Positions 26,880 to 35,492 of a stretch of DNA of 64,000 bases are shown piece after piece. The first letter of the stretch is position 1, and the number at the start of each line of letters is the position of its first letter. The stretch covers positions 96,720 through 160,719 of the forward strand of contig JAFZZY010000007.1 in assembly GCA_017615545.1 (NCBI GenBank). The letters are read 5' to 3'. The notes beneath the pieces are model-generated. The model did no database searches. It worked only from the letters and a program-made list of their open reading frames with translations, and was not told where the DNA came from. The position numbers and the translations under genes were made by a program. The stretch is from Lachnospiraceae bacterium (GTDB lineage Bacteria > Bacillota > Clostridia > Lachnospirales > Lachnospiraceae).

Positions 26880-27212
26880 TTATTCAGCATCAGTAGCTGC
26901 CTCAGTACCTGCCTCCGTAGTAGTCTCTACGTTTGTATCACCGGATACCGTATTAGCATTTGCAGTGTTGTTGAATAAACTGCTGTTCAAAAACAGGCAT
27001 ATAATGAAGAAGAAAACAACAAGCCAAGTGGTGGCTTTCTGAAGTTTACCTTCCATCGAACGCGCTTTATTTTTTCCCCAATAGGAGTCAGCCATACCGC
27101 TGATAGAACCCGTCAAGCCTGCAGATTTGCCTTCCTGCATCATAACGAGAAGCGTTATAGCCAGTCCGAGAATTACTAAAACTACACCGAGAATCATCTC
27201 TAAAACATCCAT
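26880..27212 (-). CDS. secG: Preprotein translocase subunit SecG
   Basis: A 110-residue protein from ATG 27210-27212 behind GGAGGTGAG. SecG has two membrane helices here (about 6-27 and 58-78) joined by the conserved MMQEGKSAGLTGSISG loop, and assists SecYE in export. The C-terminal 25 residues are a Thr/Glu/Ala-rich tail not seen in short SecG proteins. A promoter with a very short leader precedes it. It heads the secG-rnr-smpB group. Confidence 0.94.
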   Translation of the reverse strand: MDVLEMILGVVLVILGLAITLLVMMQEGKSAGLTGSISGMADSYWGKNKARSMEGKLQKATTWLVVFFFIICLFLNSSLFNNTANANTVSGDTNVETTTEAGTEAATDAE

Positions 27213-27231
27213 GGTCTCACCTCCACATAAG

Positions 27232-27260
27232 AATTTATCATATGAGCGCGGAAAATGCAA
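27232..27260 (-). promoter_or_regulatory. Promoter of secG
   Basis: On the minus strand TTGCAT (27255-27260), a 17 bp spacer and TAAATT (27232-27237). The -10 lies only about 19 bp before the start codon, giving a leader of roughly 12-13 nt that still includes the GGAGG site. Confidence 0.65.
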
Positions 27261-27277
27261 GCAAAAATTTGCGATTT

Positions 27278-29845
27278 TTATTTTTTGCCTGCAGTTTCGT
27301 CCTCGGAAGCGTCTTTTCCGTCCTTATTCTCTTCTTCATCGTCCTCATTCTTATAGGGCAATGCGATTAAAAACAGGATCAAACCGACGAGGATCAAGCC
27401 TGCGCCGATAAAAATGAGGATCTTCTGAAGTCCTTTATAATTCTTGCCGCTTGAGTTTTTCTCTGCAGCATTGGACGTCATTTCTTCCGTTTCAGGTTCC
27501 GTGATCTCTTCCGTCGGAGCCTCCGTCGGCGCTTCTGTAGGAGCCTCTGTTTCGTGCTCGGTCACCTCGACTGTCGTAGTCTCTTCCGGCTTCTCGGAAA
27601 CATTTACAAAGAATACAGACTCAATACCATCATAAGATACGGTGATCGTGTTGTCGCCTTCCTTTAAAGGTTCGTCAGGAAGTGCAACCTCATCAGTAAC
27701 TTCAACCTTCGTCCCGTCCTTATAGATCGCATAAACCGTAATGTCATCCGAAGTAACGGTGTCGCCAACATACTTCACGCCACCGATATACTTGAGTTCC
27801 AGTTTCTCAGGAACTTCCTTCGTTGTTTCCTCCGCCGACTCCTCTTCCGTCGTTTCGACTTCCGTGGTGTCAGCCTCCGTCGTATTCTCCTCCGACGACT
27901 CTACGGTCTCCTCCGCGGTCGTAACCTCAGCCGTAGTCGGATCCGCTGTTGTAGGAGCCTGGGTTGGCAGTTGTGTCGGAGCTTGCGTAGGCGGTTGTGT
28001 AGGTGCCTGTGTTGGAGCCTGCGTTGGAGTTTGTGTAGGGGCTTGCGTAGATGCCTGTGTCGGAGCCTGTGTAGGAGCTTGCGTAGGTGCTTGTGTTGGA
28101 GCCTGTGTAGCCTTAGCCACTGCCTCCACTACATATGTCTGGGTCAATGTACCGTAGACAAAGGTCAATGTATTCTTTCCGGCTTTTAAAGGAGTACCAA
28201 ACTCCTTGATCGACCAACCATTGACATGGGCAGTCTTGCCACTATTGTACTTAACTTTTACAGTAAAATCAGATGCAGAATAAGTATCTCCTTCCGTTTT
28301 ACTCGAGAAGTTCTTGCTGATGATCAGTTCTTGCGCAACCAGTTTTGTCGCAGAAACTGAGATCGTCTCAGTCTTTCCTCCAAAAGAGATGGAAATGCTA
28401 TTTGATCCTGCAGAGAGTTTCGTCTGAGAAATGGACGCTGATGAAGTGACATCCTTTGTAGACTTATCACTGTAAGTGGCGATAACCTTAAAATCAGCAA
28501 CACTTATCGTATCGTTCTCATATTTCTGTCCACCGATATAAGAAACAGCGATCGAACTAAATGTGACTTTTGATTTGCAATTCAGAGTATAGGTTGCTTG
28601 CTTTCCGTTGCACTTAACGGTGATCGTATTATCACCGGCTTTTAAGGTTGTAGGTGAAACGGTAATGCTTCCGCCTTCAACTTGCGTACTTCCATCACTA
28701 TACACACCAATCACTACAAAATCTGATGCACTGATCGTGTCACCGGCGTATTTAGTGCCGCCGTTATACTGAAGCTGAATGCTTGAAAGAGTAACAGGCT
28801 TAGTTGCTGTTACTTTGATCGTAGCCGTCTTGCCCTGATATGTAACAGCAATGTTATTGGAGCCTTCAACAAGCTGATTTGCGGCAACTGAGAAACCACT
28901 CGTAACAGCCTTCTTGGATCCATCACTATATACTGCAGTCACGGAAACTTCCGCAGCATTGACCGACTGACCGACCGTTTTTGCTCCACCGGTATACTTA
29001 ACTTCGATACCGGACAATGTAACCTGCGCAGGATTACCGACAGTAACCTGGAAAGAAGTCGATTTGCCCTTATATGTAACAGTGATCGTTTCCACCGCAT
29101 CAATGTTCGGATCATAACCGGAGACACTGTATCCATCGATCGTTTTACCGGGATCGAACAACGGCAGGTATGAAGTCCCGAGGGAAGATTCATTCATTGT
29201 AACTAAAGCAGTGATTCCTGTATCTGCTAAAGCTGTACCTTTTTGAATCTTTGCAGGAATACTGTTCGGGTCGATAGATATCGTTTTTACAGATGCACCA
29301 CCTATGAACAATTGCGACCAATAATTCTTATATGCATCATTAGCCGTCGCATGACCTAATCCCATATGAGTATAGCTAGGATTGATCAATGCTTCATAGT
29401 GCATGGGTACAAATTCACCATTATCGTTATAATAGCCTTTACTCTTAACCCATTGTTGAAATGTGGCAGAAACAGTAGAACTTCCGGCAGCTATGTTTTC
29501 ACCATATGCATACCAAACGATATCATCCGCCGTGGATTTCGTATCCATCGTAAATGCAGAAGCCACAGAGCTGCCGTCCGGACGCACATGCGAAAAGGAT
29601 GTTGTTATCTCCTGCGCTCTTGTTGAGGCAGGGTAGTCACTGATAAGAATTGAATATGTTAAAGGGGCAACATTAACACTGGCCCGAAGGTTATTGACCA
29701 GGCGAGTCAACTGAAGTCCTTCATTGATCACTGCATCCGTAACTATCTTTCCAGCAGCATAAGCCTTGGTTGGCGGATACGCTAAACCAAGGCTTATAAC
29801 CATCAGTATGACCATTACTATGGATGTGATCTTTTTTATTCTCAT
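27278..29845 (-). CDS. Large surface protein: CAP domain, Ig-like repeats, TQAP linker, C-terminal membrane anchor
   Basis: An 855-residue exported protein. The signal peptide ends near AYA-A (about residue 31). A CAP/SCP-like domain follows (about 36-195, with TRAQEITTSFSHVRPDG and GENIAAG). Four to five Ig-like modules of about 75 residues repeat the pattern Y-x-G-G-x-K-x3-G-D-T... Y-S-D-G-S... AGxNxI-x-V. Next are 14 tandem TQAP-type tetrapeptides, an acidic Glu/Thr region, a further Ig-like module, a TEAP stretch, a membrane helix (about 810-832) and a charged cytoplasmic tail. There is no LPxTG, so it is held by the helix. A role in adhesion or wall biology is likely but unproven. The start is 2 bp after the SEC-C gene. 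Confidence 0.88.
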   Translation of the reverse strand: MRIKKITSIVMVILMVISLGLAYPPTKAYAAGKIVTDAVINEGLQLTRLVNNLRASVNVAPLTYSILISDYPASTRAQEITTSFSHVRPDGSSVASAFTMDTKSTADDIVWYAYGENIAAGSSTVSATFQQWVKSKGYYNDNGEFVPMHYEALINPSYTHMGLGHATANDAYKNYWSQLFIGGASVKTISIDPNSIPAKIQKGTALADTGITALVTMNESSLGTSYLPLFDPGKTIDGYSVSGYDPNIDAVETITVTYKGKSTSFQVTVGNPAQVTLSGIEVKYTGGAKTVGQSVNAAEVSVTAVYSDGSKKAVTSGFSVAANQLVEGSNNIAVTYQGKTATIKVTATKPVTLSSIQLQYNGGTKYAGDTISASDFVVIGVYSDGSTQVEGGSITVSPTTLKAGDNTITVKCNGKQATYTLNCKSKVTFSSIAVSYIGGQKYENDTISVADFKVIATYSDKSTKDVTSSASISQTKLSAGSNSISISFGGKTETISVSATKLVAQELIISKNFSSKTEGDTYSASDFTVKVKYNSGKTAHVNGWSIKEFGTPLKAGKNTLTFVYGTLTQTYVVEAVAKATQAPTQAPTQAPTQAPTQASTQAPTQTPTQAPTQAPTQPPTQAPTQLPTQAPTTADPTTAEVTTAEETVESSEENTTEADTTEVETTEEESAEETTKEVPEKLELKYIGGVKYVGDTVTSDDITVYAIYKDGTKVEVTDEVALPDEPLKEGDNTITVSYDGIESVFFVNVSEKPEETTTVEVTEHETEAPTEAPTEAPTEEITEPETEEMTSNAAEKNSSGKNYKGLQKILIFIGAGLILVGLILFLIALPYKNEDDEEENKDGKDASEDETAGKK
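27955..28115 (-). repeat. 12-bp tandem repeat encoding TQAP units
   Basis: About 14 copies of a degenerate 12-nt unit encode T-Q-(A/P/T/L)-(P/S). Most differences between copies are at third codon positions. The tract sits inside the surface-protein gene and can expand or shrink in frame by slippage. Confidence 0.85.
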
Positions 29846-29847
29846 TC

Positions 29848-30345
29848 TTACTTTCCGCAGCAGTGCTTATACTTTTTACCGGAACCGCAAGGGCACGGAT
29901 CGTTGCGGCCGATCTTCGTCGGCTTAACGATAGTCGTGGATCTCTTCTGCTCTTTGTAGAGCTCGGTCTGGCGCTCTTTCGTCAGATGACGCTCCCACTC
30001 GGGCAATGTATAGAGCCACTCCGCCTTAGCGGCAACCATGTTCTTATACAAAAGCTCCTTGTCGTAATCGAAGGAAACAACCGTATCCTCTTCCATCTCG
30101 TCGATCGGGTTCTTCGTGACGAGGCTGTCATCGATACCGTCGATGATACCGGTCATGACCATGACCGAAACATCAAACTGCTTCGCAAGATCTGCTACGC
30201 TTCCGGAGATCACTTCATCAGAAGCCAGGAGCTTCTTGTAGAAGCCCTGCTCAAGCGTGAAGTAACCGGCCCAGAACTTCTCTTCGTCCTGCGGTGTACG
30301 CTGTGTCTCATATGCAAGTTTACGCCAATTTGCTAAAATACCCAT
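29848..30345 (-). CDS. SEC-C motif protein
   Basis: A 165-residue soluble protein ending in a SEC-C zinc motif, [20 protein letters not shown], the same as the SecA C-terminus. The rest is helical, with a [18 protein letters not shown] start and a segment like DNA-binding or regulator helices ([25 protein letters not shown]). SEC-C tails bind SecB or ribosomes in SecA, and here the partner is unknown. It lies 27 bp after recG and 2 bp before the surface protein gene. Confidence 0.85.
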   Translation of the reverse strand: MGILANWRKLAYETQRTPQDEEKFWAGYFTLEQGFYKKLLASDEVISGSVADLAKQFDVSVMVMTGIIDGIDDSLVTKNPIDEMEEDTVVSFDYDKELLYKNMVAAKAEWLYTLPEWERHLTKERQTELYKEQKRSTTIVKPTKIGRNDPCPCGSGKKYKHCCGK

Positions 30346-30372
30346 TTCTCATAACCTCATTGAATTTGTAAT

Positions 30373-32472
30373 TTATAGTAAAGCCATAGGCTTACCGTCG
30401 TAAGTATCGTAACCCGCGAGGTCGAACTCCTGCGCGAGCTTTGCGCGGGCTTCTTCATCCAGCCCGGCGAAGAATGTGTCGGCTCTTGAGACTGCCTCGG
30501 TAAATACCCCGGCATCCTCGAACACATCGCCGATCCGAAATACCAGTGAGCCGCTCTGCTTGTGTCCGAAGAGCTGGCCCGGACCACGGAGTTTCAGGTC
30601 CTGTTCCGCGATGTAGAAACCATCGTTCGAATGGTTCAGAACGTCCAGACGTTCATTTTCCGAAGAAGAGCCTTCCGTCTGTACGAATATGCAGTAGGAC
30701 TGCGCATCTCCTCGTCCGACGCGTCCGCGTAACTGATGCAGGGAAGCCAGGCCGAAACGCTGCGCATCCTCGATCATCATGACCGTAGCATTCGGAACGT
30801 CGACACCGACCTCAACAACGATGGTCGAGACCAGAATGTCCACGGAATGCTCGAGAAATGCCTGCATAATGCGGTTTTTCTCGGCGTCCGACATGCGGCC
30901 GTGCAAGATCTCAACGCGTGCATTCGGAATATTACTACGGATCGTCTCTGCATAGTCGGTAACGTTCGTGCCCGTCATGAGCTCACTCTCTTCGACCAGA
31001 GGACAGATCACATAGGCCTGATGGCCTGCTTCGATCTGCTTCTCGATGAAACGATAGGCCTGCGGCCGATACCCGGTGTCCACCACGCAGTTTTTGATCG
31101 GTAGGCGGTTCGCGGGTTTTTCATCGATCACGGAGATGTTCAGATCTCCGTACAGGATCATGCCGAGCGTACGCGGGATAGGCGTCGCACTCATTACGCA
31201 GACATGCGGGTGCAAGCCCTTATCGGTGAGATTTTTCCGCTGCTCGACACCGAAACGATGTTGTTCGTCGGTGATGACCAACGCGAGCCTCTCGGGCAAT
31301 ACCTTCTCCTGAAACAGAGCGTGTGTGCCGACCACAATGTCGAGCTCGCCGTCTTCCAGTTTACGGTAAATGTTTGCCTTCTCTTTTGCCGTTACGGAGC
31401 CGGCCAGAAAACCGATCCGAAGCGGCAGATTGTATTCCTCCGCCCATGCGGTGAAATTCTGATAATGCTGGTGCGCGAGCACCTGCGTCGGGGCCATCAA
31501 AAAGCCCTGATAGCCGGACAATGCCGTCTCATACAAAAGGAGGAATGCGACGATCGTCTTACCGCTTCCGACATCACCTTGCAACAAACGATGCATGGTG
31601 TCGGGACCGGTGATCTCCGCCCGCATCTGCTCCCAGGCCTTCTTCTGTGCATTCGTCAGTTTGTACGGCAACCGCGCGATGAAGTCCTCGACCTCACGAT
31701 GCGGCTTCAGATCCGGATAAGCATTGGCCACACCGGCGTATGTCTTACGGATGAGACGCAGCATCAGTGCAAAGCGATAAAACTCGCGGAACGCAAGCGA
31801 CCTGCGGCAGTTCTCATAGTCCTCCTGATTGGACGGAAAATGAATGTGTGCGACCGCTTCCTTCAGCGGTACAAGCTCCGCTTTTCGGATGCAGTCATCG
31901 TCGACTCCTGCAGGTTCAGTATACTCGATTTCAGGCAGATTTTCAATAGCCTGCAATACACATTTTTGTATGAGTTTACGTGAGATTCCTTTGCATAAAG
32001 GATAGATTGGAAGCATCTTTCCCATCTGCGGCTTATAGTCGTCGGGCTTGAAATATTCAGGCTGTTCGAAGGTCACACGGGAACCCCGAAGTTCGGAGAT
32101 CCGTCCGCGGAAAATGTAAGTATCACCGGTATGGAACAGCGCTCGTACAAAGGGTGCATTGTACCAGACCAGAGTGAACTCACGGCCGTCGATATCCTCG
32201 GCGCTCGTGATCGCAATGGTGAGATTGCCCTTTTTCTTCAGAACGACACCCTTTTTGATCCTTCCGTACACGGAAACGATGCCGGAAGCCCCCTCAAACA
32301 ACGCACTCTTACTGACCGCTTCGCGTAACGTCACCGGCTTCTCATACACCTCGTAATCTCTCGGAAAATACATCAAAAGATCTTCAACGGTCTCGATATG
32401 CAGTTTTTGAAACAGCAAGGCCGTCTTGCTGCCGATGCCCTTCAGGCTTTTGATCGGATCGGTCTTCTTCAT
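30373..32472 (-). CDS. recG: ATP-dependent DNA helicase RecG
   Basis: A 699-residue branched-DNA helicase that regresses stalled forks and processes Holliday junctions. It has the wedge (OB) domain in the first 200 residues. The two helicase lobes carry Walker A GDVGSGKTIVAFL, the DEQHRFG motif II, SATPIPRTL motif III, the HGRM motif and the Q-x-x-G-R-x-G-R-like QLRGRVGRG motif VI. The TRG region is near the C-terminus. It lies downstream of fakA across a terminator-like hairpin. Confidence 0.97.
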   Translation of the reverse strand: MKKTDPIKSLKGIGSKTALLFQKLHIETVEDLLMYFPRDYEVYEKPVTLREAVSKSALFEGASGIVSVYGRIKKGVVLKKKGNLTIAITSAEDIDGREFTLVWYNAPFVRALFHTGDTYIFRGRISELRGSRVTFEQPEYFKPDDYKPQMGKMLPIYPLCKGISRKLIQKCVLQAIENLPEIEYTEPAGVDDDCIRKAELVPLKEAVAHIHFPSNQEDYENCRRSLAFREFYRFALMLRLIRKTYAGVANAYPDLKPHREVEDFIARLPYKLTNAQKKAWEQMRAEITGPDTMHRLLQGDVGSGKTIVAFLLLYETALSGYQGFLMAPTQVLAHQHYQNFTAWAEEYNLPLRIGFLAGSVTAKEKANIYRKLEDGELDIVVGTHALFQEKVLPERLALVITDEQHRFGVEQRKNLTDKGLHPHVCVMSATPIPRTLGMILYGDLNISVIDEKPANRLPIKNCVVDTGYRPQAYRFIEKQIEAGHQAYVICPLVEESELMTGTNVTDYAETIRSNIPNARVEILHGRMSDAEKNRIMQAFLEHSVDILVSTIVVEVGVDVPNATVMMIEDAQRFGLASLHQLRGRVGRGDAQSYCIFVQTEGSSSENERLDVLNHSNDGFYIAEQDLKLRGPGQLFGHKQSGSLVFRIGDVFEDAGVFTEAVSRADTFFAGLDEEARAKLAQEFDLAGYDTYDGKPMALL

Positions 32473-32490
32473 GTATCATCCTCGTATGTG

Positions 32491-32524
32491 AAAACGAGGT
32501 AAAAACGAAACCGTCTTTACCTCG
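32491..32524 (-). terminator. Probable terminator between fakA and recG
   Basis: The minus strand reads CGAGGTAAA, a 12-nt loop, TTTACCTCG and then TTTTC. The arms are 32516-32524 and 32495-32503. The T-run is short, so partial read-through into recG is plausible. Confidence 0.7.
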
Positions 32525-32530
32525 AAAGCA

Positions 32531-34216
32531 TCACTCTACCGATACGATGTAATAGTAGATCGGCTGTCCGCCTTTCTGTACAAATACATCAAAATCGGGA
32601 TATTCCTTCTCCAAAGTCTCACGGAAGCTGTCCGCCGACTCTTCGGAGATATCGTCGCCATAATATACGTTCAAAAGAACGCTGTCTTCGTCCACCATCT
32701 TGCTGATCATCTCAAGCGCGGTCTCGTTGATGTCGGAACCGACTGCCAGGATGGAATGATCGGAAAGACCCATGATATCATTTTCCTTGATATCCACGCC
32801 GTCGATCTGCGTATTGCGGACCGCATAGGTCACGGAACCGGACTTAACGTTCTGGATCTCGCTGCACATCGTCTCGAAATTCTCTTCGGGGGAAGACGTC
32901 GAGATGAAGTTCACCAGTGCGGAAACGCCCTGCGGGATGTTCTTCGTCGGGATTACGTAGATCTTGCGATCCTTCGTAAGAGCCGCTGCCTGGTTCGCAG
33001 CCATGATGATGTTGCCGTTATTCGGAAGCAGGTAGATGGTGTCGGCAGGAACCTTCTCGATCGCGGACAGGAAGTCGTCCGTGCTCGGGTTCATGGTCTG
33101 GCCGCCGGAAATGATGTAATCCACGCCGAGGCTGGTAAATACCTCCGCCAGTCCGTCGCCGACAGATACGGAGATGAAACCGTAAGGCTTACGCTTCTCA
33201 GGAGCCTTTGCCTTCTCAGCTTCTGCCTTCTGCTGCGCAGCAAGCTTCTCTGCATCCTTAAAGAGTTTTTCGGTATGCTCCAGACGCATGTTATCGATCT
33301 TCATCTTATCGAGCTGGCCGATCTGTACCGCTCTGGAAAATGCTTTACCGGGATCGTTGGTATGTACGTGAACCTTGATCAGGTCATCGGTGCAAACGCA
33401 AACTACGGAATTACCGATGGACATCAGGAAATCTTTGAACTCCTGCTCTTCCTGCTCGGAGAACTCACGATCCAGCATGATGATGAACTCAGTGCAATAA
33501 CCGAACTCGATATCTGCCGTTTCGATATCTGCCTTAGGGATGTTATGCATCATAACATTCAAGCCCTTAGCAGCCTCGATATGGATCGGGATCTCGATAC
33601 CGCAGTACGCATCGTATGCGCCCTTGATCACGGTCATAAGGCCTGTGCCGCCGGAATCGACTACGCCGGCTTCCTTCAGAACGGGAAGCAGATCCGGTGT
33701 GGACTCCAGGGCGATATCGCCCTCTTTGATCAATTCCTGCATGAACTCATTCATGTCCGTGCAAGTCTTGCTTAATTCTTCTGCCTTCTCCGAGATGCAG
33801 CGGGCTACGGTCAGGATCGTGCCCTCCTTCGGAGACATGACCGCACGATATGCGGTCTCGGTCGCGCGTACCAGGGCGTCCGTAAGTGTAGGAACGTCGA
33901 TCGCATTGGCCGTGCGAACTACCTTTGTAAATCCACGCAAAAGCTGTGAAAGGATAACGCCGGAGTTACCGCGCGCGCCGCGCATGGTCTCCGAAGAGAT
34001 CGTCTTACACAGACTCTCGAAAGTGTATTCACTTCTCTCCATGCCGGAAACCGCTTTCGCAGCCGCCATGATGGTCAGCGTCATGTTAGTACCTGTATCA
34101 CCGTCCGGAACGGGGAATACGTTTAATTCATTGATGATTTCTTTTTTGTTCTCCAGGTTCTGCGCACCGGCCAGAAACATCTTGGAAAACAGTTGTACGT
34201 CAATCATGTTGTCCAA
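32531..34216 (-). CDS. fakA: Fatty acid kinase FakA (DAK2/DegV-like)
   Basis: About 561 residues. The N-terminal DhaL/DAK2 kinase domain (about 5-200) has the metal-binding NVFPVPDGDTGTNM and GARGNSGVI loops. A middle domain and a C-terminal DegV-like domain follow. FakA phosphorylates acyl groups held by FakB for use in phospholipid synthesis. The start is probably TTG 34214-34216, exactly 8 bp after GGAGG. ATG three codons later (34205-34207) is the alternative but is 17 bp from that site. It follows yloU by about 33 bp, the usual yloU-fakA pair. Confidence 0.93.
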   Translation of the reverse strand: MDNMIDVQLFSKMFLAGAQNLENKKEIINELNVFPVPDGDTGTNMTLTIMAAAKAVSGMERSEYTFESLCKTISSETMRGARGNSGVILSQLLRGFTKVVRTANAIDVPTLTDALVRATETAYRAVMSPKEGTILTVARCISEKAEELSKTCTDMNEFMQELIKEGDIALESTPDLLPVLKEAGVVDSGGTGLMTVIKGAYDAYCGIEIPIHIEAAKGLNVMMHNIPKADIETADIEFGYCTEFIIMLDREFSEQEEQEFKDFLMSIGNSVVCVCTDDLIKVHVHTNDPGKAFSRAVQIGQLDKMKIDNMRLEHTEKLFKDAEKLAAQQKAEAEKAKAPEKRKPYGFISVSVGDGLAEVFTSLGVDYIISGGQTMNPSTDDFLSAIEKVPADTIYLLPNNGNIIMAANQAAALTKDRKIYVIPTKNIPQGVSALVNFISTSSPEENFETMCSEIQNVKSGSVTYAVRNTQIDGVDIKENDIMGLSDHSILAVGSDINETALEMISKMVDEDSVLLNVYYGDDISEESADSFRETLEKEYPDFDVFVQKGGQPIYYYIVSVE

Positions 34217-34248
34217 AACAAAAACCTCCAAGCGGGATCATCGTATCA

Positions 34249-34605
34249 TCAGTCGATAACACGGATGCCTTCCACCAAAACATTGATCTTCTTCACTTTC
34301 ATTCCGGTCAATGACTCCAGCTTATAACGTACGTTGGAGACCAGATTCGCCGAAACGGAAGAAATGCTGACGCCGTAGGCAACGATCACATGGAAATCGA
34401 TCACAAGTTCATTGTTTTCGATGGATACGTTGACACCGTGAGTCAGGCTTTCTCTCTTGAGCAATTTGACGATACCGTCTTTCATGTTGATAGCCGCCAT
34501 ACCGACGATACCAAAGCACTCGCAGGCGCTGGCGCCGGCGTACTTTGCGATGACATCCTGGTCGATATGAAGCTCACCATTTGCATTCTTGATAATGCCT
34601 TTCAT
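34249..34605 (-). CDS. yloU: Asp23/Gls24-family protein (YloU)
   Basis: A 118-residue protein of the alkaline-shock Asp23/Gls24 family: an N-terminal Gly-Glu-Leu-type strand, YAGASACECFGIVGMA, and the later VNVSIENNELVIDFHVIVAYGVSI and ESLTGMKVKKINVLVEGI segments. Relatives are abundant envelope-associated stress proteins. This short single-domain type always accompanies fakA. Its function is unclear. It has its own promoter facing away from rpmB. Confidence 0.92.
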   Translation of the reverse strand: MKGIIKNANGELHIDQDVIAKYAGASACECFGIVGMAAINMKDGIVKLLKRESLTHGVNVSIENNELVIDFHVIVAYGVSISSVSANLVSNVRYKLESLTGMKVKKINVLVEGIRVID

Positions 34606-34642
34606 CTGTAAAACCTCGCTTTCTGACAGTGAAGCCTGTACT

Positions 34643-34674
34643 ATTATAATCGATTATCCCCGAAAAGGGAATAA
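34643..34674 (-). promoter_or_regulatory. yloU-fakA promoter with inverted repeat
   Basis: A perfect minus-strand TATAAT (34643-34648) sits upstream of yloU. No good -35 is present at 17 bp. Instead there is an inverted repeat, TTATyCCC ... GGGGATAA (arms 34654-34661 and 34667-34674), over the -35 area, which may be an activator or repressor site. Confidence 0.55.
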
Positions 34675-34701
34675 CTTTTTTCAATTTCTTTCATTTTCCG
34701 C

Positions 34702-34730
34702 TTGCAAAACGGACGGACTTCTGTTATTAT
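34702..34730 (+). promoter_or_regulatory. Promoter of rpmB
   Basis: TTGCAA (34702-34707), a 17 bp spacer and TATTAT (34725-34730). The start codon is about 87 bp downstream. Confidence 0.78.
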
Positions 34731-34817
34731 ATCAATGTTGCGTATGCGCACAGGTGTTTTATGCCTGCATATGAATGCTAATTAATTCGGATTGCCGATT
34801 GGTAAGGAGGTGCTATC

Positions 34818-35003
34818 ATGGCAAAATGTGATATTTGTGGTAAGGGTGCTCATTTCGGCTGCAACGTCAGCCACTCTCATAGAAGATCCAACAAGATGTG
34901 GAAGTCCAACATTCGTACCGTACGTGTAAAGATCGGTGAGAGTGCTCAGAAGGTTCACATCTGCACTTCTTGCTTGAAGTCAGGCTATGTTGAAAGAGCT
35001 TAA
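34818..35003 (+). CDS. rpmB: 50S ribosomal protein L28
   Basis: A 61-residue protein. The zinc-binding form has paired cysteines, CDIC near the start and CTSC near the end. The centre (VSHSHRRSNKMWKSNIRTV) is the L28 core that contacts 23S rRNA near the E site. A strong AAGGAGGTG site precedes the ATG. It is one of only three plus-strand genes, has its own promoter and terminator and is divergent from yloU-fakA. Confidence 0.97.
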   Translation: MAKCDICGKGAHFGCNVSHSHRRSNKMWKSNIRTVRVKIGESAQKVHICTSCLKSGYVERA

Positions 35004-35038
35004 TGATAACAGCAATCCTTAAATAAACGATTTAAATT

Positions 35039-35084
35039 TGTCCGAACCGGACGCACATGGCGCCGGGTTCGGACATCTTTTTTT
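35039..35084 (+). terminator. Terminator of rpmB
   Basis: TGTCCGAACC (35039-35048) pairs with GGTTCGGACA (35066-35075) and is followed by TCTTTTTTTA. gerW ends just beyond on the other strand, so the hairpin may also mark its 3' end. Confidence 0.9.
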
Positions 35085-35475
35085 ACTCGAATTCTTCTTT
35101 ATCTTTGATCTCGTCGATCTTCTCCTGCACCTCAGGGCTTTCCTTCTTGGTGAACTTATTGATCAGATCGGGAACCATGTCAACGAGCTTGCTTACAGTA
35201 TCTGCGTTCTTCACGCTGATCATACGTGTGTAGCCATCCTTAATGATCAGGACCGCGCTGGGGCTCATCTTACCGTTCATACCGCCGGCACCGCGCTCTT
35301 TTGTCTCGCCGACGAAAGCGCCTGCGCCCATACCGAAGGACACATCGATCAAAGGCAGAATGATCGTATCGCCCACCTGGATCGCATCTCCTACAACGGT
35401 CTTGGATGATACGAAACCATCCATGCCCTTAAACAAACTGTCTACTGTCTCTCTTAAAGAGTTCTCTTTAGCCAT
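35083..35475 (-). CDS. gerW: GerW-family sporulation protein (YtfJ)
   Basis: A 130-residue protein with the GerW/YtfJ pattern: a TVVGDAIQVGDTIILPLIDVSFGMGAGA core, a Gly-rich GAGGMNGKMSPSAVLII strand and a charged C-terminus. In Bacillus, YtfJ is a forespore protein needed for normal germination. The DUF2953 gene directly upstream matches the ytfI-ytfJ pair. This points to a spore-forming ancestry but does not prove sporulation today. Confidence 0.92.
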   Translation of the reverse strand: MAKENSLRETVDSLFKGMDGFVSSKTVVGDAIQVGDTIILPLIDVSFGMGAGAFVGETKERGAGGMNGKMSPSAVLIIKDGYTRMISVKNADTVSKLVDMVPDLINKFTKKESPEVQEKIDEIKDKEEFE

Positions 35476-35492
35476 TTTCTATATCCTCCTGA

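Noticed and set aside
27955..28115. Tandem repeats resembling a CRISPR array
   Set aside because: The 12-bp units have no unique spacers and encode TQAP residues in frame within a surface protein.
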